A DNA stretch of 64,000 bases from Fonsecaea monophora. Lineage: Eukaryota; Ascomycota; Eurotiomycetes; Chaetothyriales; Herpotrichiellaceae. Both the position numbers and the translations under genes were made by a program. This document shows, piece by piece, positions 1 to 10,258 of this stretch. The stretch is from positions 52,798 through 116,797 of the forward strand of contig NW_019174029.1 of assembly GCF_001642475.1 (NCBI RefSeq), in the 5' to 3' direction. Numbering within the stretch: the first letter of the stretch is position 1; each line of letters opens with the position of its first letter. The notes under the pieces are model-generated. The model was not told the DNA's origin, ran no database searches, and saw only the letters and a list, made by a program, of their open reading frames with translations.

Positions 1-311
1 CGACCTTGACTGTCTTTACGGCGTCTCCGACTTTGACTGCGTGCCCAACGACCTCATGGCCCACACAAATAGGCAGCGGAGCTTCACCCCATCCACCATT
101 AATGGTGTGTACGTCCGAACCGCAGACACCACAGCACTCGATCTTGATATCAATGTCGTGGTCGCCAAACTTCTTGGGTTTGAACTGCGGTGCGGGTTAA
201 AGAGGTTCCTGTCGGGGGTTCAAGGGGAAAATCTACCTCTTGTTTCTTGAATTCAGTCCATTTCTTCTGGTCCTCGATCATGAACCCTTCAAAGGTATCG
301 GGGTAGCCCAT
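1..311 (-). CDS. Zinc-dependent alcohol dehydrogenase, ADH6/ADH7 type (5' part, runs off window)
   Basis: Probable NADP-dependent medium-chain zinc alcohol/cinnamyl-alcohol dehydrogenase, reducing aldehydes in the cytosol. Only the N-terminus is present. Exon 1 is 237-311; a 52-bp GT-AG intron (185-236) is removed; exon 2 runs from 184 off the left edge. Splicing joins KKQE to FKPKKFGDHDIDIKIE in frame. Exon 2 then shows the catalytic-zinc motif CCGVCGSDVHT, the GHE motif (ICVGHEVVGHAV) and the start of the GroES-like fold, all typical of the ADH6/7 branch. I chose the ATG at 311 because the MGYPDTFEG start matches the family; an in-frame ATG at 353 would add 14 residues of unlikely sequence. 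The cofactor-binding Rossmann domain lies outside the window. Confidence 0.85.
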
Positions 312-1374
312 GGTCGTGGCGTGGCTTGGTACGTCTTGCCGTTGGTAGGTCAATTTGAGGAGGGAAGGCGTTCACAAGTATTCAAAAAGGGTGGGCTGGA
401 AGAAGAAAAAGATCTTTTTTTTTTTCTCTCGCCTCCGGGTTTTATTTTATTTTTATTTTTGAGTGGAAAAGAGAGAAAAAAACGGATTGAATTTATCCAG
501 ACGCAAAACACGCAACGCGCGCGGGGCAGAGTCCCAGTTGTCATTGGGAGTTTGACCGATGACATGACATGGGGTTGGGGGGAGTCGGTAAATAGGCTAT
601 GAATGATGCAAATCAATCATTCCACACACAAATCGTGACGTTATCGACAACGGACGGGGACAATCCAGCCCTCGACACCTATTAGATACCTACCTACTCT
701 GTACCTACCTTAGGTATTGGATACCTACCCACCCCACAGCCGGAGTATACTGCCGCCATCGCCATCGCCGCCACCCTCGCCGTAGCCTTGGCCATCTGAG
801 GATTCCAGAAGAGGATAGAGAGTTTTCCAACAAGTCCAAAAGCCACACGGGAGATGCGGAAGTGCTCCGGCGAATCATGCCCTCATTGGGCTGGTCCTGG
901 TGCTGCGTCCAACTCGTCCAACCGGCCATCCTACCGAAGTTGACCGATTGATACCCCTCCTCTACACGTCTAGCCCATGTGCGAGGTACGCCTGCAGGCT
1001 CTCCTTCCTTGAGCGGACAGTGGCCTTTCAAGGCGCCTTGCTGCTGTCCGCTGGACAAGCATTTTCGGTATGTTGATACCCCGAACGTCTCGTCTCGGCC
1101 TCGTACTATATCGAGGGAGAGGAAACCATGCCCCCCCTCACTATCCCCCACGCCCCCAACCGGAACCCCAACAAAGAGACAGGAAAACAGCGATAGTGTA
1201 CCACTCAACTAACAGCTACGAGGTACAAGTCAAGAATACTCGGTCAAAATCCTGTGATTATCACCATATGTTCCCATGTCTAAGAAGTAGTCGGACGATA
1301 TCGTTATCTCAAGTATCTTTACAGTATTGTTACAGCTTCTAATCCGTTATATCCCACAGATCCGACAGCAATCA
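312..1374. other. Intergenic: ADH promoter side / UVE1 3' side
   Basis: No gene recognised. Contains a T-rich run near 413-425 and a cluster of TACCTA/TAGGTA motifs at about 676-730. The open frames here have no recognisable protein features. Confidence 0.6.
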
Positions 1375-3594
1375 CTACTCATCGTCGTCCTCGTCGCCGT
1401 CCACATAATTCACAGCCTTCTTCTTAGCCCTCCTACCGCTCAGAGTCCGCGTTGGTGCTCGCCGATTGACTTTGACAACTGCACTGACCTCCTCCGCGTC
1501 AGTAAAATCCGGCATCTCGAGGTCTGACTCCTTTTTCTGCTCGAGAGCCGAGTCTTGGTCGCTCGTACTCGGCGTCAACACCGTCTTATTTGTGCCCTTC
1601 TTATTCTTCATGCCAGTCCCCGAGCGAGGTGCCCGAACCGGCTTCTGCTTCTTCGTCTTCGCCACATCATACACACTCTGTGTTTTGGCAGCATTGGGCG
1701 TCGCCCTCGGAGTCGCATCCAAGCCGGCCAGCTCAGAAACAGTCGACTTGGCCGTGGACGCTGGCGTCTCTCCTTCTGCGGATGCTTCCCTCGCTGCCTG
1801 CCACGCAGCCTTTTCGGCCCGTCTCAGTGCCGCCCTCTCGGCTGTTGTCTTTGCTTTTGCTGGGTCTCGAGGCTTGACTTCTCGTTTCTTCGGTCGCAAC
1901 CATTCCTCCATGCCTTGTGGCCAGTAGACGCGTCCTTCGGGACCACCCATACTGATCTCGGAATCTGGCACCAGAGGTGGCGGCTGTGCTTCCTCATCTG
2001 CATCGTCATCGTCGACGTCATTGGCGATCGGTTCTCCCTCATCTCCTTTGGACTGGCGCTTCTTTCTGGGAGTTTTCTTCTTCTTCGGAGGCTTCCATGG
2101 CCTATTTTCGTCGTTCCGCACGTAGGGGGTGATATCATTGAAAGTGTCAAACCCGGGCAACTTGAATACGCGCATCAATTCAAAGACAGCCTGTTCTTTG
2201 TCCTTGGCCTCGATCATCAAATCCATGTCCGGCGCACAGGGTGGTAGTGTTGCAGGGCGCGGATTATGTTTCCGCCGCTGTCGTGCAGTAATAGCCGATG
2301 GCACAGGTTCTGAATAGTGCATTTTCTGCGTGATGCCCTTTCTTGTCCACGTAGCTTTGATCCTGTTATAAAGGCTCATGATGTCAAGGGTACCTTCGCG
2401 AACTTTGTCTGCATCAAATACAATGTTGTGATGGTGGAAATCCAGAACAAGCGGAATATTGAGCTCCTCGCACACAGGCAGCAAATCATGCACACTGTAG
2501 CTAACATCATCATTCTCAAGAACTAGGCGGTCTTTGATCCCTTGTGGCAACTTAACATAGTTCTCCTTGAATCGAGCAATAGTGGCAGCCTTGTCGCCAA
2601 AGACTCCACCCATGTGCAGGATCATCACAGCGTCACGATTCAGCTGGCGCGGGAGCCTCAGAAGGTCCAGCATCTCGCAGTGGTAGTCTAGATCGCGTAG
2701 GGACGCTCGGATAACCTCTTTTCGCGGTGAGCCCAGCTGTGTGAACTGGCCCGGATGGGTCGTCAGCCGGTGACCGAGTTCAGCAGCCACGCGACCCGCT
2801 TCTGCAAGCACCTCTGAGGCGAATGGGCTAAGCTTGTACCCGTATATATCATGGCTGGCAAAGGGAAACATTTCAGACGACAACCGAAGGAACTTGATAC
2901 CGTAGCGATCGTTCCAACGCAACATCTTGACAATGTCCCGTGCATTGGCGAGACCCAACGCTTCCACATATTCTTGCCCCAGCGCTATGTCCGCTGGTTG
3001 ATCCTTGTCAGGACGATTTTTGGTGGGATGTTCTGGCAGCTTGGGGTCTTTCAGTGGATGGCGGTGCTCGAGTATCGAAGCGATACGACACGTGCGTGAC
3101 GAGAATACTGGTGGATTTGCATTACGGAGATAGGTGTTCAGACAAGCATAACCCAGCCGGCCCTTCCAGGGTAATGGGAGGTATGAGCTGTTGACCGGGG
3201 GTGGCCGGGACAAGGCTTCCTTCAGCTCTTCGGGGTTAGCTTCCTCATCCCCTTCAGCTTCGGGATCATCTCTTTCTAGCCCATCCCCTCTCTTGACGGG
3301 AGCTGTCGGAGGGGCGACTGGTCTAGCATGTGCCGCAACAGGTTTGTCCACAGCTTCGACCTTGATCTTTCCCTTCCTACTTTTCGCAGTGTCAACTTCA
3401 GGCTGTTCTGCATCTGGCGAAGCACGTAAGGCATTCGGGCCATCCTCGATCATATCATTCGTGTCTGGATTAGTGTCGATCGCGACAGGGGCGGTGGCAG
3501 AGGCTCTCCGGGAACTAGTCCGTCGATTTGATGCAGAAGCGGGTGTGGTAGAAGTCACCAAGGTGGTGTTAGCTGCCCTCTTTCGTTTAGGCAT
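1375..3594 (-). CDS. UVE1: UV-damage endonuclease UVE1/UVDE
   Basis: ATP-independent endonuclease that nicks 5' to UV photoproducts and other distortions, starting the alternative excision repair pathway (S. pombe Uve1, N. crassa MUS-18). Single exon, 739 residues from the ATG at 3594 (MPKRKRAAN, a basic NLS-like start). A low-complexity acidic/basic N-terminus precedes the UVDE TIM-barrel domain at roughly residues 140-525, with family motifs GYACLNTYLR, LRLSSEMFPFASH, LTTHPGQFTQLGS, ILHMGGVFGDK, LVLENDD and LVLDFHHHN; these hold the metal-binding His/Glu/Asp residues. The C-terminal 200 or so residues are Lys-rich and acidic. The frame stays open upstream, and an ATG at 3723 would add a 43-residue Arg-containing leader that could target mitochondria (see findings). 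Divergent from the F-box gene. Confidence 0.93.
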   Translation of the reverse strand: MPKRKRAANTTLVTSTTPASASNRRTSSRRASATAPVAIDTNPDTNDMIEDGPNALRASPDAEQPEVDTAKSRKGKIKVEAVDKPVAAHARPVAPPTAPVKRGDGLERDDPEAEGDEEANPEELKEALSRPPPVNSSYLPLPWKGRLGYACLNTYLRNANPPVFSSRTCRIASILEHRHPLKDPKLPEHPTKNRPDKDQPADIALGQEYVEALGLANARDIVKMLRWNDRYGIKFLRLSSEMFPFASHDIYGYKLSPFASEVLAEAGRVAAELGHRLTTHPGQFTQLGSPRKEVIRASLRDLDYHCEMLDLLRLPRQLNRDAVMILHMGGVFGDKAATIARFKENYVKLPQGIKDRLVLENDDVSYSVHDLLPVCEELNIPLVLDFHHHNIVFDADKVREGTLDIMSLYNRIKATWTRKGITQKMHYSEPVPSAITARQRRKHNPRPATLPPCAPDMDLMIEAKDKEQAVFELMRVFKLPGFDTFNDITPYVRNDENRPWKPPKKKKTPRKKRQSKGDEGEPIANDVDDDDADEEAQPPPLVPDSEISMGGPEGRVYWPQGMEEWLRPKKREVKPRDPAKAKTTAERAALRRAEKAAWQAAREASAEGETPASTAKSTVSELAGLDATPRATPNAAKTQSVYDVAKTKKQKPVRAPRSGTGMKNKKGTNKTVLTPSTSDQDSALEQKKESDLEMPDFTDAEEVSAVVKVNRRAPTRTLSGRRAKKKAVNYVDGDEDDDE

Positions 3595-4508
3595 CGCATA
3601 CAGTGGTGAGGGCGAAGATCCTAGATGTAAACCATAGAGGGCGTGAGATCTAACTGTTGGGGGAATATAGTCTCTGCGATTCCCTTCCCAGCGTAAACAC
3701 AGACGATTGAACAAATTGAACATGCGATGAATGTCTAGAGACTCTAAGCTTGACTCTAGGAGAGAAAAAAACCTACAATACATAATGTCCCTTGTATGGT
3801 GCAGTGGTGAATCGAGTACGAGGGACTGGCCAGCCAATTCTCTAATCACGACGTCATGACTTTTTGTGTCGTGTCTCAATGCGCACCTGCGCTTCTCACA
3901 CGCGACTTTTCGAGATCGATTCACGCCTGCGGTGTTTTTCGATCTGGGAAAGGCACAACTCCGCACTTTCACCATCACCCGCCAATAATCAATCGTGAGC
4001 GCCTCATCTGCTAAGTGGCACACAGCGAGGCTTACTCCTTGCACCCATCGATCCATCGAGCCAACTGAGGGGTCTCGCCCACTGCAGGGATCAATAAACG
4101 GACAAGCTTAGGTGGAACAGCTGGTGACCACCTTCGCTACTCAGCGAACTTCTCCATCCCAGTGGCAAATGGCTGCTCTGATTTGTCCTACAAGAAAACA
4201 GTCTCAATGCTCCTCCGCCACCAAACCACGAACCTGCATCCGCCCAAAGGTCAAAACCGAGACCTCCTCCTCTTCCTCTAGGAATGGGCAGAACATCTTT
4301 AATTGTGGCGCAGAGTCAGTTGTGATTAATGTCTTCCTTCCGTCATTTGGATTCATCGACCGGTGCCGACTCTTTCACCTGTGAAGGTCGTCCAAGAGGT
4401 GCTTGACTGATCGACTAATCGCTTATCGTTCTTGTTCGCCTTGGAAGATACGACTCCGCATTTCTTACCGCTGGGATCCCGGCTCAATTCACCATACACA
4501 TCTACACA
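3595..4508. promoter_or_regulatory. Divergent promoter region UVE1 / F-box gene
   Basis: About 0.9 kb between two divergent starts. Includes the open upstream extension of the UVE1 frame (3595-4056) and an ACGTCA half-site near 3851. No TATA box stands out. Confidence 0.45.
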
Positions 4509-5855
4509 ATGCCAGGGTTTACCAGTTTTCGGAGAAAGCTTTCACGAACCAAGTCTGTGCCTGGGCCTGTCGAAATCGCGGAAGAGAGTCGAGATCGATT
4601 GCAGCCATGGCCAAGTAAAGCGTTGTCCTTGACACCTTCCGACGAGCAGCTCGTCGCCAAACTGGCATTTACTCCCGAGACCGCCATCATCGAACGAGCG
4701 CCTCGTCGACAGACTCCGTCGGTGGGGACTAGGTGGTCCGAGCGGACAGTGTTTAACAATGTCGAGTCCGGCTTCCTCTCACTACCAACAGAGCTTTTGA
4801 TGTTTCTCCAACCATACTTGAGCCCAAGTAGTGAGGTCTCCCTCCGTCATACTTGCTCGAGGTTCTTCCATCTTTATAGCACGCCATCCTTTGTCTTGAC
4901 GGGGAAAGAGCTTTTCGATTTCCTCTGTATGACTGAACGGGATCAGGATCCCACCGAACTAGACAAGCTAGTGTGCAGCAGGTGTCAGATGCTTCATCTC
5001 CGGTCCACCTTCCCTACGGCAGAGATCAAACAGGAATCAACCTTGCGAGACTGTAGACAGGTCTGGCTGTGCCCACATCGTCACCTTGGTTACCAGAGGA
5101 CGATTCGCAACATCAAGGCCGGGGTGGAATCACCATTTCGAGTTGAAACACTGGAGCCCTGTTCGAGGTGCAGAAACTCTATTCGCAACAGGTCTGTTGC
5201 CGACCGCCCCGAGAAAGGCACCTCTGCGATGGATCTGGAGAATCCGAAAGCCGAGTCTCTGTTGATCTCCAAGATTGCCCTCCTTCAAGCACCATCACCA
5301 TTGTATAATGCAAGAACAAGCGGAGGTAGTGGTATGTACAAAGAAGTGTTCCAGGTCAAGGATGTTTCCAGCGCTCTGTCAGGGATTGATTTCCGCCTCT
5401 GCGCCCATATGAAGCTCGGAGATCCTTACATCCTCAGCAAGTTCTGCAGAGCATGCATCAATACGCAACGACTCCCACCAGGGGTGAAAGGCCCACCTTG
5501 TATCAATGAGTCGAAGCGAGAGTTTGGAGCCGGCCGGACTCGCGCGAAGTGCAAAGGCACCTGCTTTACTCGAGGCTGTAAAACACAATTCATGTTTCAG
5601 GCTCGCGAAAGTCTGTCACCTGACGCTTCTGGGAGGCGACAAGTCTGGCTCATTGTTGTCGTTTATCGCTGGCTAGGTCCGCTCTTGAGTGCAGGACGGG
5701 ATGGCACCTGGACTGACCACACCATCGACCATCAAGAACGGAAGGAGATGCGCGTGAAATGGGCCGAGTGGGAAAAGGTAAATCGATCTGGAAGACAATG
5801 CATGCCGAATTGGAGCATCTGCCTTCTACATCCGGAAGATTCGAATTTGCGCTGA
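4509..5855 (+). CDS. F-box domain protein
   Basis: Single-exon 448-residue protein. An F-box-like segment lies at about residues 89-135 (FLSLPTELLMFLQPYLSP followed by a Leu/Cys/Phe-patterned helix), the usual Skp1-docking module of SCF ubiquitin ligases. The remainder resembles the fungal F-box proteins with paired cysteines: C157-x2-C160, Cys residues near 182-188, PCSRCRN near 220, and further Cys pairs around 320-360. These may bind zinc or simply stabilise the fold. The N-terminus is basic and Ser-rich. No leucine-rich or WD repeats are visible, so the substrate-binding mode is unknown. The ATG at 4509 is the first Met before the conserved region. Confidence 0.75.
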   Translation: MPGFTSFRRKLSRTKSVPGPVEIAEESRDRLQPWPSKALSLTPSDEQLVAKLAFTPETAIIERAPRRQTPSVGTRWSERTVFNNVESGFLSLPTELLMFLQPYLSPSSEVSLRHTCSRFFHLYSTPSFVLTGKELFDFLCMTERDQDPTELDKLVCSRCQMLHLRSTFPTAEIKQESTLRDCRQVWLCPHRHLGYQRTIRNIKAGVESPFRVETLEPCSRCRNSIRNRSVADRPEKGTSAMDLENPKAESLLISKIALLQAPSPLYNARTSGGSGMYKEVFQVKDVSSALSGIDFRLCAHMKLGDPYILSKFCRACINTQRLPPGVKGPPCINESKREFGAGRTRAKCKGTCFTRGCKTQFMFQARESLSPDASGRRQVWLIVVVYRWLGPLLSAGRDGTWTDHTIDHQERKEMRVKWAEWEKVNRSGRQCMPNWSICLLHPEDSNLR

Positions 5856-7010
5856 GATGAGATGTTTGGAATACACAACCATGATTTGTCCGACGCGTCA
5901 GGTCGAGACAGCAACCGCGTGGAACCCGTTGCGACGGAGCACTCTGTATGTTGTTCCTGTATTTATCCTTGGTGGCTGACAACAACAATGGAGATCACCT
6001 CTTCAGAAGTTGCGATCGAATCCGACATGGACGACTTCGCAAAGCCGGCCTCGTTCATTCTGGAGCCGCCGCATCGACGACCTCGAGAACATGGACAGTC
6101 ATCTTCAACAGATGAACGCCACTGAGAAGATGCGAGTTGAATTGAAAGATGAAAAATAATGAGCTGGATGCATTGATCGGCAGTGCAATCCACGCGCCAC
6201 GAATCACACAAGGCTTGTTTCGCCGGACGGGCGATTATTGACAAACAAACTCAGATCGACGTCCCTTCAAGGAAATGGCCCAGATTGGCGCTTAAACCCA
6301 CAGAAAATCCTAAAATAGAAGTTCGCATGCCCGGATTTCTTGAGTTTGGACGGGACTCGAGCCGATCATCGATTGGCTTTTTGTGGCTGCGATTGGCGAC
6401 CACGTCGCCTTGCCAACAATTGCGGGGGATATTCGAGATCCTCCTCGACAATATCTACTAGCTTGGAACCTGGAGCTCGGAGTCCATGGCAAAGCCTCCT
6501 TTGCCTTTTCATGGACTGGAGGAATGTCATGCTGGGGCGGTGGATCGACAACATTCCTTGTGGTGACTTGCCCGGTGGCGCTTGAGCCTCGTCAATCCCA
6601 CTTTAGCCCTGCCACGATCCCCAGCTGTATCCAGAGCAGCATGTCATCGAGCGTTGTCCAGCAGACAAGTCGTCGTACGCCATCTCCAAAAATCGAAGCT
6701 GGAACAGCGTTCCGTCAAGTGGCGATATGGAGATGTATGTGGACGGGCTGGAAATATACATATACGAAGCATTGTGTCGCTCGCAAACACAAATCCATAC
6801 ATCCCTGAATCAAGCCTGATCGCTTCCTTCACATCTATCACATCCATCACACTCCAATTCCTTTGCCTGACAGCAACACTGCTATACGTGTGCTCAACGT
6901 GTCTTACATTCCTACCACTTCGAAACGGGCTCCTCTGCCCTAAATCTTACGGCCTCCTCCCCTCCCTTGTCAATCTTTTGCTTTGCCAGTTGTCGCACTG
7001 AGCACGCACC
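5856..7010. other. Intergenic: F-box 3' side and LPMO promoter/leader
   Basis: No supported gene. The last 200 or so bases are pyrimidine-rich, as in many fungal promoters and 5' leaders. Small open frames show no signal peptide, domain or family resemblance. Confidence 0.5.
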
Positions 7011-8768
7011 ATGTCCCCCTTGCTACACACTTCCCTTGCCCTCTCCCTATTATGGCTGCCTCTCTGCACTCAAGCCCATATGCAGATGAGCTGGCCATAC
7101 CCCCTACGAAGTCCCCTTGATCCTGACATCAGCCCTGATGAAAAAGACTATAACATGATATCCCCGTTGTTCGCGGACGGTTCTAACTTTCCTTGCAAGA
7201 ACTACCAGAATACTCCCGATAGCTACGTCACCAAAGCAACTTACCTGGCCGGTGGTACCTACGACATGTGGTTGAATGGGACAGTCCCACACGACGGAGG
7301 CTCTTGTCAACTATCTCTATCTTATGACAACGGAGCTACATTCAAAGTCATCAAATCCATGATCGGCGGATGCCCCTTGACACACAACTACGCCTTCACG
7401 ATTCCGAGCTTTGCGCCCTCTTCCGATTCGGTGCTCTTCTCCTGGTCTTGGTTTAATCTCATCGGAGATCGCGAGATGTACCAAAATTGTGCCCGAGTTG
7501 AGATCGTTGGTGGCGCGAGCACACGGCATCGACGAGGCTCGCCGTATCGACGACAAGTTGCTTCAATGGATCGGCTACCCAATATGTTCGTGTGCAACGT
7601 GAACAACGGCTGTCAAACCATCGAGCGGCAAGAAGTGGTTTTTCCAGATCCCGGGAGCGATGTTGTCTACGGCCAGGATGCGATCGTTCCGGATCCAGGT
7701 CCAGGGTTTACCATCAATGGCGTCGCTGCTTCAACTACTCCTGTTTCCCTGACCACCTCCGTCTCTACGCAACTCGACCTCGTCACGACGACTGGGACAT
7801 CCAGCAGTTTGGAGGTTCCCACGTTAGCAACAACGTTCACGACTCAGACTACTCGGCCCTCGTCGACTGGAACGACAACCACTGTTGGAACTACAACCGT
7901 GGACACCATTACCACATCCATGCTCGTCTCCCCAGGAGCTTTCTTCACGACCGATTCGACCACACTGAGCACCCTCTCAACCACCACCACGCCTTTTACT
8001 TCGGGAACAGGAAGCGTCGTGGATAATTTGGCTGAATCTACAACATCTTTTAGCACATTGACGACAACCTCAACCTCCCTTGCCCCCTTTCCCCTGACTA
8101 ACAGTTCAACTATTACGTCCGCCATTGCCTTGGGCACTGGTGCTGTTTTTGCTAACTCTACAGATCCTGGCGATTCTAATCTGGCCGAGTCCACGACTAC
8201 TTCGATGACGACTACGACCCCGACGACGCTTACGACACTTACGACTATGACATCGACAACGACGACGACGACGACGACGCTATACGATCTTGCGACATCC
8301 TTGACGACTACAGTGACGACTCCCACGACTTCAACGACTACCGAAGCGACAAGCACTATTTCTACGATGACAACAACAGCAAGCATCACACTGTCAACCA
8401 CTTTTACGACATTGGTACAGGTTGCCTCTACGACCACGACCACGACCACGACCGCTACCACTTCTCCGACCACTCTCCCACTGCCTTGTGTGCCCGGAAC
8501 ATTTACATGCAATAGCCCTTCTAGTTTCTCCCAATGCATCTCCACTGGTGTTGGGACGACGTATACCTATATGGGTGCCGTCGCCGCCGGCATGACGTGT
8601 GTTGATGGCCAAATTATCCGCGAGAATGAGGGGGCCTGCACGCCTGATGGTGCGTTGTACTGCAACGGCGAAACGTCGTTTTACCTCTGCGACCAAGGCG
8701 GGCTCGTGAACATGGGCCCTGTCGCGCCAGGGACGATCTGTGAGGACGGTGTGATCGTCGCTGCGTGA
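7011..8768 (+). CDS. Secreted AA11-like lytic polysaccharide monooxygenase with C-terminal chitin-binding tail
   Basis: Copper oxidase predicted to cleave chitin or cell-wall glucan oxidatively outside the cell. 585 residues, one exon. A signal peptide (1-22) ends ...LCTQA, so mature His1 (H23, HMQMSWPYP) is exposed. The AA11 pattern is present: SNFPCKNY, H94 in VPHDGGSCQLSL as second histidine-brace ligand, GGCPLTHN, and Y157 in DREMYQNCARV as the axial tyrosine. After residue 170 come a PDPG-rich segment, then a Thr/Ser-rich linker of about 250 residues (probably O-glycosylated) partly encoded by an ACG repeat. The tail has two tandem Cys-containing units (about 490-535 and 543-583; MGAVAAGMTC and MGPVAPGTIC) resembling CBM19-type chitin-binding modules. 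AA11 assignment is firm in the motifs; substrate is inference. Confidence 0.85.
   Translation: MSPLLHTSLALSLLWLPLCTQAHMQMSWPYPLRSPLDPDISPDEKDYNMISPLFADGSNFPCKNYQNTPDSYVTKATYLAGGTYDMWLNGTVPHDGGSCQLSLSYDNGATFKVIKSMIGGCPLTHNYAFTIPSFAPSSDSVLFSWSWFNLIGDREMYQNCARVEIVGGASTRHRRGSPYRRQVASMDRLPNMFVCNVNNGCQTIERQEVVFPDPGSDVVYGQDAIVPDPGPGFTINGVAASTTPVSLTTSVSTQLDLVTTTGTSSSLEVPTLATTFTTQTTRPSSTGTTTTVGTTTVDTITTSMLVSPGAFFTTDSTTLSTLSTTTTPFTSGTGSVVDNLAESTTSFSTLTTTSTSLAPFPLTNSSTITSAIALGTGAVFANSTDPGDSNLAESTTTSMTTTTPTTLTTLTTMTSTTTTTTTTLYDLATSLTTTVTTPTTSTTTEATSTISTMTTTASITLSTTFTTLVQVASTTTTTTTTATTSPTTLPLPCVPGTFTCNSPSSFSQCISTGVGTTYTYMGAVAAGMTCVDGQIIRENEGACTPDGALYCNGETSFYLCDQGGLVNMGPVAPGTICEDGVIVAA
8262..8279 (+). repeat. 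ACG trinucleotide repeat in LPMO linker
   Basis: Uninterrupted run of ACG codons (Thr), within a longer degenerate ACN/ACG-rich tract at about 8190-8460. It encodes the poly-Thr part of the linker and is a candidate site of length polymorphism. Confidence 0.85.
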
Positions 8769-10258
8769 TCGGTTGTTCGAGATTCTGGAAGCTTGAATTT
8801 CATAGTTCTTGGGATGCCAGTTTTTCAAGGGCACATGGTGACTGAGCGAAAAGGGGAAGAGGGCATTTATTACCTCTGGCTTAACCGGGGTATATCTTGT
8901 CCTTGTTCCTGTTCTTCCCCTTTCCCAAGGCGTTTTCGGTTTCGGCTTTTTTTAATCCGGGGGTTTCTTTGGGAACGGGGAATGGGAAATAAGATCAAGA
9001 ACCAACATAGCGTGGCGCTGGGATGGATATGAAACTGGGATTGGGATTGAGACCGAGATCAACGTTGGGTAATGATTGTGGGACGGACAGACAGGATCGG
9101 ACGACCTCACAGCTGCGCTGGATATTTACCAACCACCACGACGGATCGGATCAACGAAACTGAGAATCTGGTTTCTTTGATTTTTTTGGGAGGATTTCTT
9201 CCTTGGAAAGGTTGCGAGAGGCAGGCAGACAGCTAGGCAGGACCAGGCGGCGCACGAGGCATGAATGAATACACTACGACGACCTCGGTCACGTATTAGA
9301 GAGGAGACAATGGGAATGATATAAGATGATATTTGAGCATCCATGTACCTCGTAATGCAATGACAATACAATACAACACAATGCACGTCACATCACATCA
9401 TGTTTGATATCCCCTTTTGTGTATACTAGTGTACTTAATTACATACTATATACTTATATGGATGGATGTCTGTATATATATGTACACTAGATACCTACCT
9501 AGGTATTATATATGTACCTACCGAGTACATAGCTAGGTATGTAAGTATGTATATATATGAGGTATACTCCCTCAGTCCCTTCGCTATATATATATATACT
9601 CTTGTCTATCTGTTCTGCGTAGGACTTTACTGCGTTGCCTCTCCTCTGTTCTCTTGCTGGCTGGCTGGTGGTTGAATGGGCGGGCATTTCTTTCCTTGGA
9701 CGAATCCTCCCTCACACTCATTCGCCCACATACACACACACACACTCTCTCTCTCTCTCTCTTATACAGCGCCCTGCTCTCGCGACCATCTTTCGTTCTC
9801 TTCACCAAAGCACACCCCGAATATGAAGAAAAGGCAAATCACAACGAATGCGCTTGCTCGTAAAACCATGCGCCATCAACATTGAGCACTGAACACTGAA
9901 CACGGAACGGTGAGCGTACAGCATAATGTACCTCGTACTCCAAAGCAGGCAGAGAGGAAGAGGGCTATACACAATGGGTATCAACTCAAGGCATACACAA
10001 TGCAACAACAACGAACAACGCATAACCAACAAAGATCCAACTCGGCAACGGGGCAAAGAGCGCTGCTGATAATACCCGGTCTTCTGCGATCCAAGTCGAC
10101 GCCGACTCCCGCGACGGTGCTTTTTTGTGCGACATATTACTGGATTATTGAGTACTGTAGTCTTCGTCGGACCGTGAAGTCCACCATCCCGAAAACGCCA
10201 TTTGCTAAACTGCATGTCGTCGTAAAATCAGCTTTGATTGGACACCGTGCCGATTTCC
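8769..10258. other. Convergent intergenic region with simple repeats
   Basis: 3' regions of the LPMO (+) and the SH3 membrane protein (-). Contains TA-rich sequence with TACCTA/TAGGTA motifs (about 9488-9545), TATA runs near 9550-9600, and an AC/CT microsatellite. No gene seen. Confidence 0.6.
9731..9762. repeat. (AC)n(CT)n compound microsatellite
   Basis: AC dinucleotides at about 9731-9745 pass directly into CT dinucleotides to 9762. Confidence 0.9.

Noticed and set aside
1466..2247. Plus-strand frames opposite the UVE1 C-terminal region
   Set aside because: Shadows of the UVE1 coding strand; low-complexity Ser/Leu/Arg composition and no family resemblance.
7844..8545. Long minus-strand frame rich in Val opposite the LPMO linker
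   Set aside because: It is the antisense reading of ACG/ACN Thr codons (giving CGT/NGT, Val/Arg), with no domain or start context.
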